DNA of 64,000 bases from Vibrio chagasii. Its GTDB lineage: Bacteria; Pseudomonadota; Gammaproteobacteria; Enterobacterales; Vibrionaceae. The stretch lies in the NCBI RefSeq assembly GCF_024347355.1, contig NZ_AP025466.1:806001-870000 (forward strand), given 5' to 3'. Within the stretch, counting starts at the first letter, position 1; each line of letters starts with the position of its first letter. This document shows positions 8,597 to 18,023 of this stretch, piece after piece. The translations under genes and the position numbers were made by a program. The notes under the pieces are model-generated. The model was not told the origin of the DNA, made no database searches, and worked only from the letters and a program-made list of their open reading frames with translations.

Positions 8597-8848
8597 AGGT
8601 TCTACGGCATGTCTTAACAGTCTGCTATGGACAAGCACTCAGGTGGTGTTGCTAAGTACCGTGCTGCAGAAGGTAAAACTGTTTTACTTCCGTTCCGTGG
8701 TTCAGTTCACAACACAATTTCTGACATCCTTGGTGGTGTACGTTCAACTTGTACATACGTAGGCGCAGCAAAGCTTAAAGAGCTAACTAAGCGTACGACT
8801 TTCATCCGTGTACAAGAGCAAGAGAACAACGTATTCGGTAAAGAGTAA
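8597..8848 (+). pseudogene. guaC: 3' fragment of guaC (GMP reductase), inactivated
   Basis: The frame ending at the TAA at 8848 encodes the C-terminal ~83 residues of GMP reductase: FYGMS-(stop)[19 protein letters not shown], then [15 protein letters not shown] and [17 protein letters not shown]. GuaC is about 345 residues, so three quarters are missing. In addition, an in-frame TAA (8615-8617) interrupts the conserved FYGMSS segment. The homology begins abruptly near 8597, after unrelated AT-rich sequence. The coding part after the stop is well preserved, so the fragment is recent or was copied recently. It is most likely a leftover of insertion or recombination at a guaC locus; a complete copy should exist elsewhere. 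Confidence 0.85.
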
Positions 8849-8890
8849 TCTGAACGAATTCGAATAGTTTGAAAATCAAGAGCCGCTTTT

Positions 8891-9106
8891 TGAACTGACC
8901 CCCAATAGTTGGACACCAATTATTGGGGGTCTTTTTATGTCCAAATATAACCGAGAGCTAAAATGTATCATTGCTAAGCAATACTTAGATGGCACATCAT
9001 CTCTCTACTTAGCAAAACAATATTCAATTTCTTCAAGACAGATACGGTATCGGGCTCAAGTCTTTACCATCCATGGTGCTAACTCATTTTTATCAACTAA
9101 AAGTGA
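8891..9106 (+). mobile_element. Truncated IS3-family element (left end plus orfA start)
   Basis: The left end starts near 8891 with TGAACTGACCCCCAATAGTT and includes a TTGGACACC block, in the style of IS3-family terminal repeats. It is followed by the first ~57 codons of an orfA-type transposase with an N-terminal HTH (ECIIAKQYLDG-like start, LAKQYSISSRQIRYR). Similarity to transposases stops near SFLSTK (about 9106). Neither orfB with its DDE residues nor the matching right end was seen in the window, so the element is dead. Confidence 0.7.
8897..8931 (+). terminator. Hairpin with T-run inside the IS left end
   Basis: GACCCCCAATA (8897-8907) and TATTGGGGGTC (8921-8931) are perfect inverted repeats followed by TTTTT, just before the orfA ATG. 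This would stop transcription entering the element from outside, a known form of transposase control in insertion sequences. It now lies directly behind the guaC fragment. Confidence 0.6.
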
Positions 9107-9209
9107 AAAAAGCCCACTGTCAAACTGGATGAGAGTGGGCAAATTAGGTATTACTACTATTTCAAGCAAAGTATGCATAGCCAATAATACTAAACAGGTG
9201 TCATACTGA
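8937..9209 (+). pseudogene. IS3-family OrfA remnant fused to unrelated sequence
   Basis: A 90-codon open frame. Residues 1-57 (MSKYNRELKCIIAKQYLDG... to ...ANSFLSTK) resemble the HTH part of an IS150-group OrfA. The rest (EKSPLSNWMRVGKLG...) shows no resemblance and includes a hairpin-forming stretch (9116-9145, GCCCACT...AGTGGGC). The normal protein is about 100-170 residues and is followed by orfB through a frameshift; none is present. Not expected to be functional as a transposase. Confidence 0.65.
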
Positions 9210-9346
9210 CAACTGTCACTCTAAAAAAACGGTCAAAGTTTCATCAAAACATATGTAAGTTAAGGGTTTATATTTAAAAAGTTTGCATTTACCAAGTTTA
9301 ATGCCTATCTAATAATTGATGCTGGTTCACAAATGAGGAGTGATAC

Positions 9347-9622
9347 ATGAATAAATCTCAGCTGGTTGAGCATATTGCAAAAAACGCTGAATTATCAAAA
9401 TCAGATGCTGAAAGGGCTTTAAGTTCTACAATAAATGCAATTGTCGGAGCCCTGTCTGATGGAGGTGAGGTATCATTAGTAGGATTCGGGACGTTCAAAG
9501 TAAATGACCGTTCTGCTCGTATTGGTAGAAATCCAAAAACTGGCGAGGAGTTAAATATTCCCGCCGCAAAAGTCCCCGCTTTTAAAGCAGGCAAAGCCTT
9601 AAAGGAAGCCTGTAATCATTAA
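9347..9622 (+). CDS. HU-family DNA-binding protein
   Basis: 91 residues, the full length of HU/IHF subunits. It shows [25 protein letters not shown] at the N-terminal helices, [19 protein letters not shown], and the arm motif [27 protein letters not shown]. The arm keeps the conserved proline of RNPKTG that kinks DNA. It binds and bends DNA as a dimer and organises the nucleoid. A GAGGAG ribosome-binding site precedes the ATG and an intrinsic terminator follows, so it is a stand-alone gene. The main hupA and hupB genes of Vibrio are normally elsewhere, so this is probably an extra copy; its location next to IS debris fits an accessory origin. Confidence 0.92.
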   Translation: MNKSQLVEHIAKNAELSKSDAERALSSTINAIVGALSDGGEVSLVGFGTFKVNDRSARIGRNPKTGEELNIPAAKVPAFKAGKALKEACNH

Positions 9623-9663
9623 GATATTCACTTGGCACTATTAAGATAAATAACCACCTAAGT

Positions 9664-9692
9664 AAAACCCACAACTAAAGGTGGGTTTTTCC
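9664..9692 (+). terminator. Intrinsic terminator of the HU gene
   Basis: AAAACCCAC, an 8-nt loop, then GTGGGTTTTTCC, 40 bp after the stop codon. A stable short stem with a T-run. Confidence 0.85.
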
Positions 9693-9955
9693 TTGGTAAT
9701 ACAGCTAACACCAATCGATACTAAGCACTCAACGAATATCTCAGCTTCATCTAGGTAAACACGTGAGGCCGTCAATTGGACACCTTCAATATATTTGCGG
9801 AGATCGGCGTCAGCACGTCTTTGGACAAAACCTTGTTAGCTTAAATGACTTAATTGCATCAAGATCAGGTATGAAAAAGTATCTTGAAACCATAGTCTCT
9901 TGTTATAAATACATTGCTTACAAGCATCCCGCTTAAATTCTCACAACACAGAGAA
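9693..9955. other. Gene-free spacer
   Basis: No supported gene or clear regulatory site. A TTGGACACC motif at 9778-9786 echoes the IS3-type end at 8910, but the flanks do not match, so a matching IS end cannot be claimed. Confidence 0.5.
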
Positions 9956-10525
9956 TTACTCTTTGTCTAAATGTAGTTGGCAGTTGATCTTCTCGAAGCC
10001 AATTAGTGTCTTAGAATATATAAGGCTAACTGTAGCGGGCAGATTTTTCTCAATAATGTGGTTGTAATATCCCCGACAAGTTATGCTTTTCCCGTCATCA
10101 GAAACCACTACTAACGCTGCTCGGGATCTTCCAATAGTCGTTGACTTTGACTCAAGTATGCTCAGCCCAGTAGTCACTCTTTTATCTAGCTCAATACTTT
10201 GATCAATCGTCGAAAGTAAGAAAGTTGTTGCTACCCATAATAAGAAAGCAACTGTTGACTTCGAGTATTTTTCATACCAACGGTTTTTCTTGGGCCCATA
10301 TTGTTTGAATGTACTGCTTTCAACCGGAGTCTGATTTCGAGACTGTATCCTAATAAATTTCACAGCAAATATTAAATAGATAACGACAGCAGATACAAGC
10401 ATTACTACAGCAGAGTAAAGAAAATTATGGGTTACATCATAGTTAATCTCTGAAAAAACGAAGATATAAAAGACCAAACATATAGCTTCGCCTACAAACC
10501 AAAACTTCAATGTACTCTTCCTCAC
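9956..10525 (-). CDS. Hypothetical membrane protein
   Basis: 189 residues with about three membrane helices (residues 8-26, 36-55 and 90-106) and a C-terminal soluble domain of roughly 80 residues (from DQSIELDKRV to the end) that would face the outside or the periplasm. One Cys pair (CRGYY and NCQL) could form a disulfide there. No family recognised. It sits next to an integron attC site but lacks an attC of its own downstream, so it may be the resident gene beside which the cassette was inserted. Confidence 0.6.
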   Translation of the reverse strand: MRKSTLKFWFVGEAICLVFYIFVFSEINYDVTHNFLYSAVVMLVSAVVIYLIFAVKFIRIQSRNQTPVESSTFKQYGPKKNRWYEKYSKSTVAFLLWVATTFLLSTIDQSIELDKRVTTGLSILESKSTTIGRSRAALVVVSDDGKSITCRGYYNHIIEKNLPATVSLIYSKTLIGFEKINCQLHLDKE

Positions 10526-10576
10526 ATTCGAATATGTATGCTTCCAAGAACCACCAGACTCAAAAGTAGATGGTAT

Positions 10577-10702
10577 TTATCACGCCTTGTTAAGGTGTGA
10601 GGCACGCAATACCTAAGCATCCGCATACCACCTTAACCACTAGAATAAACGCATAGCAAAAATGCCACGCGTGCCGAATCACTCTTGAACAATTTGTTAT
10701 AG
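10577..10702 (-). repeat. Integron attC site (Vibrio VCR type) of the SUKH gene cassette
   Basis: Read on the minus strand, this 126-bp segment begins CTATAACAAATTGTTCAAGA, has the central block CACGCGTGGCATTTTT followed by GCTATGCGTTTATTC and AGTGGTTAAGGTG, and ends near ATTGCGTGCC...AAGGCGTGATAA. Order, spacing and wording match the chromosomal-integron repeats of Vibrio (VCR and relatives), and the 126-bp length is close to VCR size. The 5' simple site (CTATAAC) overlaps the stop codon of the SUKH gene, as usual in cassettes. The 3' end (GTGATAA where GTTATAG would pair) is degenerate, so recombination activity may be reduced. Confidence 0.8.
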
Positions 10703-11089
10703 CTTTTCTAACTTGGCAAATGAACTTGCAAGCAACTTAATCTCTCCGGTTTCATGAAGCCAAACATAAACTTCGGGCTTGAACTGTTCTGACTCTTTTA
10801 AGAAAACCATTTGATCACCAAGACCGTTACTAGCAATAGCCAATGCATGATGAGGAAAGTTGCCAAAACCAAAACACGCCTTGGTTTCTGCAATAATGTG
10901 GTTACAAGTACGAGCTAGCCTTTTTCGATCGGAGTTGTCCTTGATTGGGTAAAGCTCCCAGTCATCTTCTTCGGTCGTTGCCTCACCACCATTATCAGTC
11001 TTCATCGATTCACGATAATCATGAGGGAGCCTTGCACCAAGCTCCACCTCAGTATTAACTAATTGTTCTTCTGTTAAGTTGAATGCCAT
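10697..11089 (-). CDS. SMI1/KNR4 (SUKH) family protein in an integron cassette
   Basis: 130 residues of the SUKH superfamily: an N-terminal LTEEQLVNTEVELGARLPHDYRESMKTDNGGEA (the E...LG-LP-DY pattern), WELYPI after it, and the late FGNFPHHALAIASNGLGDQMVFL (characteristic FA-NGxGD). SUKH proteins often act as immunity proteins against nuclease or deaminase toxins of polymorphic toxin systems; no toxin gene is adjacent. The gene is packed as a cassette: a GTTATAG core site lies 14 bp before the start codon (11103-11109), a GGAG ribosome-binding site sits between, and the stop overlaps the attC. Expression would need a promoter outside the cassette or in the leader. Confidence 0.8.
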   Translation of the reverse strand: MAFNLTEEQLVNTEVELGARLPHDYRESMKTDNGGEATTEEDDWELYPIKDNSDRKRLARTCNHIIAETKACFGFGNFPHHALAIASNGLGDQMVFLKESEQFKPEVYVWLHETGEIKLLASSFAKLEKL

Positions 11090-11117
11090 TTTTACTCCAA
11101 AACTATAACAGCTATAT

Positions 11118-11161
11118 TAGACAGAAGAATTCTGTACTTAAATATAGAATTATTCTGTCTA
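11118..11161. promoter_or_regulatory. 16-bp inverted repeat upstream of the SUKH cassette
   Basis: TAGACAGAAGAATTCT (11118-11133) and AGAATTATTCTGTCTA (11146-11161) are inverted with one mismatch and a 12-bp spacer. A second small palindrome, TACAGATTTTTTCTGTA, lies near 11250. These lie outside the cassette boundary at 11103-11109, so they belong to the recipient sequence or a lost neighbour. They look like operators of a dimeric repressor, or a hairpin. Confidence 0.4.
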
Positions 11162-11392
11162 GTATCTTAATGATGAAAACCATACATCTGTTTTGCTATG
11201 AATAACAATACTTTAAGTTCTACAGTTCCTTACCTACATCACTAAATACAGATTTTTTCTGTATATCATGAATTGAACGGCAAAATATGTTCCAGCCTGA
11301 TGCACGAATAAGTGTTAGACGATTGGCCAGCAAGCTGTTGCCACAATAGTTCTCATGCTAAATTCATACGTTCTAAACACACTTTGGGGCAC

Positions 11393-11449
11393 TTTCGAGC
11401 TAGAAAGTGCCACGGGTAAAAATTCAACCTGAGAAATTCTTGGACAAAA
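11393..11449 (+). repeat. Dispersed repeat, copy B
   Basis: Same orientation and about 85 percent identical to 4337-4394, with a 26-bp identical core at 11401-11426. No gene overlaps it. It lies between the cassette and the methyltransferase gene. Confidence 0.75.
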
Positions 11450-11531
11450 TTAAGCCCGAAAGAACCTATTGTGCATCAAGTCCTTCCCTTACATATCGTC
11501 ATTCTTTCGTAATAAACATTGCGAAAGCAAT

Positions 11532-12326
11532 CTAAAGCTTTATAGCTTTAGTTGCAATCATTGTTGGTAAATAGTTTTCAATAATAAATCGCGGGGTTGG
11601 GTGTTCGTCTTCATAAAAACCAGCAATTACAAAACCGGAATTAATTTGTTCTCCGATTTGCTCTGTTAAAGTATGTCCAAAAACAATGGCCTGTCCTGTA
11701 GATAGCTTTTCTTCATATTCATTTTGGGTAAGACTAGTTTTATCAGAATACGGTATCGCATATTTAGGTTTTATGAGCCCTTGCTCTTCTAGCTTTTTAT
11801 TTCTTTCGAAAATGAATAATACAGGGTTATAAAAACTAGTTAATAAAATCCCCTTCGTTTTAAGGACTCGGTAACATTCATTCCAAAGGTCTTTGAGATC
11901 AGGGATATACAAATTTGATATTGGAGAAATGATAAAATCAAATGTCTGCTCTTCGAAGATACTAAGGTTTCTCATATCTCCTTGAATAGTGGTAATGTTC
12001 AGTTCGTCTCGTTTAGCGACGAATTTATCTTTATTGAGCTGTTCTCGAGAGAGGTCATATACCGTAACTATTGCACCTGCTGCCGCGAGAACAGGAGCCT
12101 GTTGACCACCTGCAGAGGCTAAACACAATATTTTTTTGCCCTCTATACATTTCGGAAGCCAACTTTCGGTTAATGGTTGCTTTGTAATATGAACGGACCA
12201 GTTTCCCAACTTGGCTTGCTCAATTACTTCTTGCGACACAGGTTTTGACCAATCCGCTTCAGCTAGCGCGAATTTATCCCAAACTAAACTATTGTGATTT
12301 ATGATACCTGTACTTATCTTGGGCAT
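11532..12326 (-). CDS. Class I SAM-dependent methyltransferase
   Basis: 264 residues. Motif I is KKILCLASAGGQQAPVLAAAG (glycine loop with SAGGQ), the acidic ribose-binding residue is the D in VTVYDLS, then GDMRNLSIFEEQTFDFIISPISNLYI (motifs II-III) and the LKTKGILLTSFYNP strand. The class I Rossmann fold with a Methyltransf_11-like core is clear; substrate is not. The ATG at 12326 is preceded by AGGAGG in the minus strand, a strong ribosome-binding site. It is a lone gene in an accessory region; homologues in Gram-positives and Vibrios are annotated only as methyltransferases. Confidence 0.82.
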   Translation of the reverse strand: MPKISTGIINHNSLVWDKFALAEADWSKPVSQEVIEQAKLGNWSVHITKQPLTESWLPKCIEGKKILCLASAGGQQAPVLAAAGAIVTVYDLSREQLNKDKFVAKRDELNITTIQGDMRNLSIFEEQTFDFIISPISNLYIPDLKDLWNECYRVLKTKGILLTSFYNPVLFIFERNKKLEEQGLIKPKYAIPYSDKTSLTQNEYEEKLSTGQAIVFGHTLTEQIGEQINSGFVIAGFYEDEHPTPRFIIENYLPTMIATKAIKL

Positions 12327-12672
12327 AAAGCCTCCTATTAATTAGGAAGATAGACGTAGAACTCAGTTCAATATGAACTTTTAAATCTTAAGCTGATTCT
12401 TTAATTTGTAGATATGAAAGATAGACTACGCCTACTGATCCTGTAAATCCGATGATTAAATGGATGAAACAGAATTAGTTGTTCATTGGCGTATATCCTT
12501 TAATGGAAGAGGTATTTTCTATGCATCCTATACCGAAATCTGACAATGTCAACTTCTAAGAAACGTGATTACCTTGAACTGATTTCAGTGGTTTAAAAGG
12601 ATATAGCTTAAACTCAGACAAGATATGTTGAGATAGGTTTTAACTTGAATAGGGGCAAAAAAAATCTAGCCA
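12327..12672. other. Gene-free spacer
   Basis: AT-rich, no open frame of interest and no convincing hairpin. It presumably holds the methyltransferase promoter (right after 12326). Confidence 0.5.
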
Positions 12673-13023
12673 CTAATGACTCACCGAACTCGAAAACAGG
12701 TTGATGATCACCACGCCAGCCAAAATCAAAGCGATACCGATGACTGCGTTGATGTCTAGCTTTTGCCCGTAGACCAGCCAAGACAGTGCTGCGACCAGCA
12801 CAATCCCTGCCCTACACCAAATCGCATACGCCACACCCAAAGAAATGGTTTGCACCGTTAGAGACAATAGATAGAAAGCACAGCCGTAGCCAGCCAATAC
12901 TGCGACAGTCGCGGGCAAAGAAGTAAACTGCTGCGTTTTAGGTAATAAAGAAGTGGCGACAACTTCAAGCACAATGGCAAGTGATAGCATCACTGGAGGT
13001 GGGAGAGATAAAAGCATGTTCAA
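12673..13023 (-). CDS. SMR-family small multidrug transporter (EmrE/QacE-like)
   Basis: 116 residues with four membrane helices. The proton/substrate-binding glutamate lies in helix 1 (LAIVLEVVATSLLPKTQQF), the conserved Tyr-Trp segment in helix 3 (AYAIWCRAGIVLVAALSWLVYGQ), and the family ending GIALILAGVVIINL in helix 4. Such dual-topology dimers exchange protons for cationic drugs or guanidinium. It is divergent from the formaldehyde dehydrogenase gene, from which it is separated by about 315 bp. The specific substrate is not evident. Confidence 0.88.
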   Translation of the reverse strand: MNMLLSLPPPVMLSLAIVLEVVATSLLPKTQQFTSLPATVAVLAGYGCAFYLLSLTVQTISLGVAYAIWCRAGIVLVAALSWLVYGQKLDINAVIGIALILAGVVIINLFSSSVSH

Positions 13024-14488
<1,465 letters not shown>

Positions 14489-14496
14489 TTCTCCTT

Positions 14497-14586
14497 GGTC
14501 TCGGCACCTAGGTGTCGAGACCACAGTTCTGATTTAAACATCAGAGCGAAACTGTCTTCACCACCTCCTGCCCGGTGGGTGGTGAA
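14497..14586 (+). promoter_or_regulatory. Three hairpins between the two formaldehyde genes
   Basis: GGTCTCGGCACC/TAGGTGTCGAGACC (14497-14522), CTGAT...ATCAG (14529-14544) and TTCACCACC...GGTGGTGAA (14557-14586) follow one another after the dehydrogenase stop. None carries a T-run, so they look like RNA-stabilising or processing structures rather than terminators, and would allow different amounts of the two enzymes from one transcript. Confidence 0.45.
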
Positions 14587-14655
14587 ACCTTTAGCTTAAG
14601 CTATAGAAAATCAAATACATTAATTCCGAAACCATCAACCTACGGAGCACAATAA

Positions 14656-15495
14656 ATGACAATCGAAAACATTAGCCAAGCAAAGGTTGCTGGTGGTTGG
14701 CACAAACAATACACCCACTTTTCTGCAACGCTTGACTGCGATATGCGTTTCGCTATTTTCTTGCCACCCAATGCAAGCAAAGAAAACCCAGTTCCTGTTT
14801 TATATTGGTTATCAGGCCTAACCTGTACCGATGAAAACTTTATGCAAAAAGCCGGCGCATTTAAAGCTGCGGCTGAGCAAGGCATCGCTATTGTTGCACC
14901 AGATACAAGCCCACGTGGTGAGAACGTTGCTGACAATGAAAGCTACGACTTAGGCCAAGGTGCAGGCTTCTACGTGAATGCTACTCAAGCGCCATGGGAC
15001 AGCCATTACCACATGTACGATTACGTGGTAACAGAGCTTCCTGCACTGATTGAGTCTTTCTTCCCTGTAACATCAGTGAAATCAATTTCTGGTCACAGCA
15101 TGGGTGGACACGGTGCCCTAACGATTGGTATCAAGAACGAAGATAGCTACCGTTCTATCTCTGCATTTAGCCCAATCAGTAACCCAATGCAATGTCCTTG
15201 GGGCCAAAAAGCATTTAACCAATATCTAGGCTTAGATATTGAAGAGTGGAAGCAGTACGACGCCTCTGAGCTTCTAAAAACCAAAGGCACTAAACTGCCA
15301 ATGTTGGTTGACCAAGGCGAAGCGGATAACTTCCTAATTGAACAACTGAAACCTGAGCAATTGGTAGAAGCAGCGAAGACAACCAATGCCGATTTAGAGC
15401 TACGTATGCAGCCAGGTTACGACCACAGCTACTACTTTATCTCTAGCTTTATTGATGAGCACATTGAGTTCCACGCGGCTTACCTAAACAAGTAG
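14656..15495 (+). CDS. frmB: S-formylglutathione hydrolase
   Basis: 279 residues, the standard length for this esterase. The nucleophile is in SGHSMGGHGA (Ser), the catalytic His in GYDHSYYF near the C-terminus, with an Asp (probably in DQGEADNF) completing the triad. It hydrolyses S-formylglutathione to formate and glutathione. The other family hallmarks LYWLSGLTCTDENF and APDTSPRGENV are present. It is downstream of frmA and closes with a strong terminator, so the pair forms the detoxification operon. Confidence 0.94.
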   Translation: MTIENISQAKVAGGWHKQYTHFSATLDCDMRFAIFLPPNASKENPVPVLYWLSGLTCTDENFMQKAGAFKAAAEQGIAIVAPDTSPRGENVADNESYDLGQGAGFYVNATQAPWDSHYHMYDYVVTELPALIESFFPVTSVKSISGHSMGGHGALTIGIKNEDSYRSISAFSPISNPMQCPWGQKAFNQYLGLDIEEWKQYDASELLKTKGTKLPMLVDQGEADNFLIEQLKPEQLVEAAKTTNADLELRMQPGYDHSYYFISSFIDEHIEFHAAYLNK

Positions 15496-15508
15496 CAACA
15501 CCTATTTA

Positions 15509-15552
15509 GCCCACACCTTGCAAAAGCGTGAGGTGTGGGCTTTTTTGTGCCT
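15509..15552 (+). terminator. Intrinsic terminator after frmB
   Basis: GCCCACACCT, a 12-nt loop and AGGTGTGGGC, followed directly by TTTTTT, starting 14 bp after the stop codon. Very strong. Confidence 0.93.
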
Positions 15553-15644
15553 GCTGTTTGGCTGCAACTATCTTAAACAACGATTAACACTTTTAAACTC
15601 CAACGCTATACCAACACAAACAATACAAAGATAAAGGTACGAAT

Positions 15645-15977
15645 ATGAGCTGGTTTTTCTTGATGATGGGCGTAATGGCTGAAGCACTTTCTCACGTTGC
15701 ACTTAAAGCCACTGACGGGTTTAGTTTGTCTAAGCCAGTGCCCGCATTGCTGGTGATCTCAGGGCACTTGGCAGCGTTTCTATTTTTGAGCCAAGCGATG
15801 AAGGGGATGCCTGTTGGTGTGGTGCACTCTCTATGGGCTGGACTAGCCATTTTGACAGTGAGCTTAATCTCGACCTTCGTTTACAGCCAACACCTGGACA
15901 CAAAAGTTTGGATTGGCATGGGGCTTGTTGCCGCAGGCGTCATGTTGATCAACCTATCACAAGGCCACGCGCACTAA
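15645..15977 (+). CDS. SMR-family small membrane transporter
   Basis: 110 residues, four helices. The helix-1 glutamate is kept (MMGVMAEALSHVALK). The helix-3 motif is GVVHSLWAGLAIL instead of GVAYAIW, and the C-terminus ends in a short His-rich tail (GHAH). This places it in an SMR branch that is not the classic EmrE type. Ribosome-binding site AAAGGT precedes the ATG. It lies just after the frmA-frmB operon behind its terminator, so it is separately transcribed; a second SMR gene lies on the other side at 12673. Confidence 0.82.
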   Translation: MSWFFLMMGVMAEALSHVALKATDGFSLSKPVPALLVISGHLAAFLFLSQAMKGMPVGVVHSLWAGLAILTVSLISTFVYSQHLDTKVWIGMGLVAAGVMLINLSQGHAH

Positions 15978-15983
15978 TTTGCC

Positions 15984-16010
15984 CAGACGCTTTTAGATAG
16001 AAAGCGTCTG
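15984..16010 (+). terminator. Hairpin after the SMR gene
   Basis: CAGACGCTTT (15984-15993) pairs with AAAGCGTCTG (16001-16010). The T-run is poor in either direction, so termination would be inefficient. Confidence 0.45.
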
Positions 16011-16151
16011 AAAGGTAAGTTATGAACAGTGCGTCAATTCGTTCAAATTTCCTAACAGAGTGGTGTCGCCTTCACTTATTCATACTCTTACAATCAACAA
16101 ATCAAACCTGTTAACATAGCACCTTCAACATCACCTATTTTGAAGGTTGCT

Positions 16152-16553
16152 ATGAAAGCAATTAAGACTCTTTTCTTCCTGATGGTTTTGGCTTGCGGCC
16201 TATTTACGGCTTGGCTATTTATTCCAATCCCTGCGACCATGGACAAGCAAACGCTCGATGTCCCACTGACGGAACCTTTCAAGCTTGTGGCATACCGCAG
16301 TAATCCAAATGATGCGAGCAAGCCATTTACTTACCACTACTATGTGATTTCAGATGTAGTTGGCGTTGACGACATGGACCCGTTTTTGATTACGACCGAT
16401 CAGTTTGTGAAGCTTGGCGACTTCGACGAGAACACATTCAACCTTACGGTTAACGGCAAGATTGAGAGTTACACCAACGATTTGTGGATCAAAAAAACCG
16501 ACGGCAAGCTTCAACACTGGTATGTCAGCGTTGATGCGAACTACGTTCGTTAG
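16152..16553 (+). CDS. Hypothetical membrane-anchored or exported protein
   Basis: 133 residues from the ATG at 16152, chosen over a TTG at 16140 because GAAGG lies just upstream. Residues 1-24 are a signal anchor (MKAIKTLFFLMVLACGLFTA), then a ~105-residue acidic exported domain ending WYVSVDANYVR. No Cys in a lipobox position. I recognise no family. Confidence 0.65.
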   Translation: MKAIKTLFFLMVLACGLFTAWLFIPIPATMDKQTLDVPLTEPFKLVAYRSNPNDASKPFTYHYYVISDVVGVDDMDPFLITTDQFVKLGDFDENTFNLTVNGKIESYTNDLWIKKTDGKLQHWYVSVDANYVR

Positions 16554-16680
16554 ATACGAACTCAAATAACTCCAACTTTAAAACTGCGCTCTGGCGTCCA
16601 AGCCGAGCGCAATGTGCTCCTAGAGAACAATACGTATTCAGTCTATGGCGTTTGCTCACTTGCTCAAATATTGATTAAAC

Positions 16681-17937
16681 TCAGTCATTGTACGCATCAC
16701 TCCAGTGGCGATAATGAGTCGATTTCAACACTGCAAATAAGCAAGACAATGCAATCACTATTCCGAGCACCAAAGCACTACTATATCCACTAACCCCCGC
16801 TAAACTTGTGGCTAAAGAAGAAAAGACTATCTCTCCAAAAGTCTGTGTTCCCTGAAAGAAAGCAATGTTTGTTGCAGGCTGCAAAGTCTGCTGAGAAAAA
16901 CGCATTGAATATGTATAGGTGCTTACCGCAATAAAACCCATCCCCAAACCTACAATGACAGATGTTAACCACACACACCATGCACCCAAAAGCCAATCTT
17001 CGGCGATCGCTATCCAAAGAAAACCACCGAACATAACCAACTGCAAGCCGAACAGCAATGTTGAGCGATATCCGCAACGCTTTATAAGGTTGCTAGCAAT
17101 GAAACAACCTACAAGCATTACTAGCAAATGACCAACTCCTGTTAGCATTCCTACTTGCGACATAGACCAAGATAAGTCAACCAAGATAAATTTTGACAGC
17201 GCCATTGTGATGACTCCACACAAAGTGGCACATGAACATAGTACCAAAGTTGAAGTCGCTCTTGGGGCTTTGAAAAACTTGAGAAGGGATGCTTTTGCTG
17301 TTGTACTGCTGTGCTTCACTTTCGGCTCTTGCCAAGTGATAATTGGTATTAGACATACACACACTATTGCGGCCAATAGTAGTAAAGTCACCCGATACCC
17401 AACATATTCAAAGGCAACCATTGCAAACGGGCCCGCAATTAACATCCCGATAATAATTCCTGAAACCTGAATCGCATTCACTAAACCGAGTTGTGACTTC
17501 TCTGTATGATCAGCTGCTAAACCATCGGTCGCAATATCTTGTGTCGCTCCCACAATAGAAATGATCGCGAGTAATAATGTCACTATGGCCAAGTTCTGTT
17601 CAGTAACGTTAATCATCGCTAATGTTATCAGTGTCATTACCATCACCAATTGCATAGGTATGATCCATGACTTTCTTCGCCCAAGAGAGCCTAGCCAATT
17701 ATTTTCCACTAATGGCGCCCACAAAAATTTAATGGCCCAAAAAATTCCAGCGAGCGGTACCATTGAGATCAATTCTAGTGGTAAACCGAGTGTTTTTAAT
17801 AGTGTAGGAATAGCATGGAATGTTAAACCAATAGGGATACCCTGAACAAAATACAGACTACAAATAATGACAAAAAAGACATTGCTTTGTTTAGATCTAA
17901 AATTCTCACTCTCACCTTTAATATTGCAGCTTTCCAT
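16681..17937 (-). CDS. RhtX/FptX-type MFS siderophore permease
   Basis: 418 residues from the ATG at 17937, six bases after AAGGAC; a longer ATG at 17955 has no such site. It has twelve predicted membrane helices in two halves, with the short loop LGRRKSWI after helix 2 in the style of RhtX and FptX. Those permeases carry ferric rhizobactin 1021 and ferric pyochelin through the inner membrane as single proteins. It begins at the divergent Fur-like box shared with the phosphopantetheinyl transferase gene, so it is iron-repressed together with the synthesis genes. Likely role: inner-membrane uptake of the metal complex, alongside or instead of the ABC pair. Confidence 0.85.
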   Translation of the reverse strand: MESCNIKGESENFRSKQSNVFFVIICSLYFVQGIPIGLTFHAIPTLLKTLGLPLELISMVPLAGIFWAIKFLWAPLVENNWLGSLGRRKSWIIPMQLVMVMTLITLAMINVTEQNLAIVTLLLAIISIVGATQDIATDGLAADHTEKSQLGLVNAIQVSGIIIGMLIAGPFAMVAFEYVGYRVTLLLLAAIVCVCLIPIITWQEPKVKHSSTTAKASLLKFFKAPRATSTLVLCSCATLCGVITMALSKFILVDLSWSMSQVGMLTGVGHLLVMLVGCFIASNLIKRCGYRSTLLFGLQLVMFGGFLWIAIAEDWLLGAWCVWLTSVIVGLGMGFIAVSTYTYSMRFSQQTLQPATNIAFFQGTQTFGEIVFSSLATSLAGVSGYSSALVLGIVIALSCLFAVLKSTHYRHWSDAYND

Positions 17938-18023
17938 AAAAGTCCTTAATTTCATTTCTGTTCAATAGGTAAATTAATGTATGGTTTCTGAGAAACTAAA
18001 TTATGCTTTACATATAAAAGAAA

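Noticed and set aside
9116..9145. Hairpin GCCCACT...AGTGGGC with T-run as terminator of a leftward gene
   Set aside because: No leftward gene ends here; it may be a scar of a lost gene, but nothing supports more.
9778..9786. TTGGACACC as a possible right end of the IS3 remnant
   Set aside because: In a complete element the right end should be inverted relative to the left one. Here the orientation is the same and the flanks do not match.
10703..12326. Methyltransferase gene as a second integron cassette
   Set aside because: No attC-like sequence was found downstream of it; the stretch to 11531 lacks the CACGCGTGGCA block.
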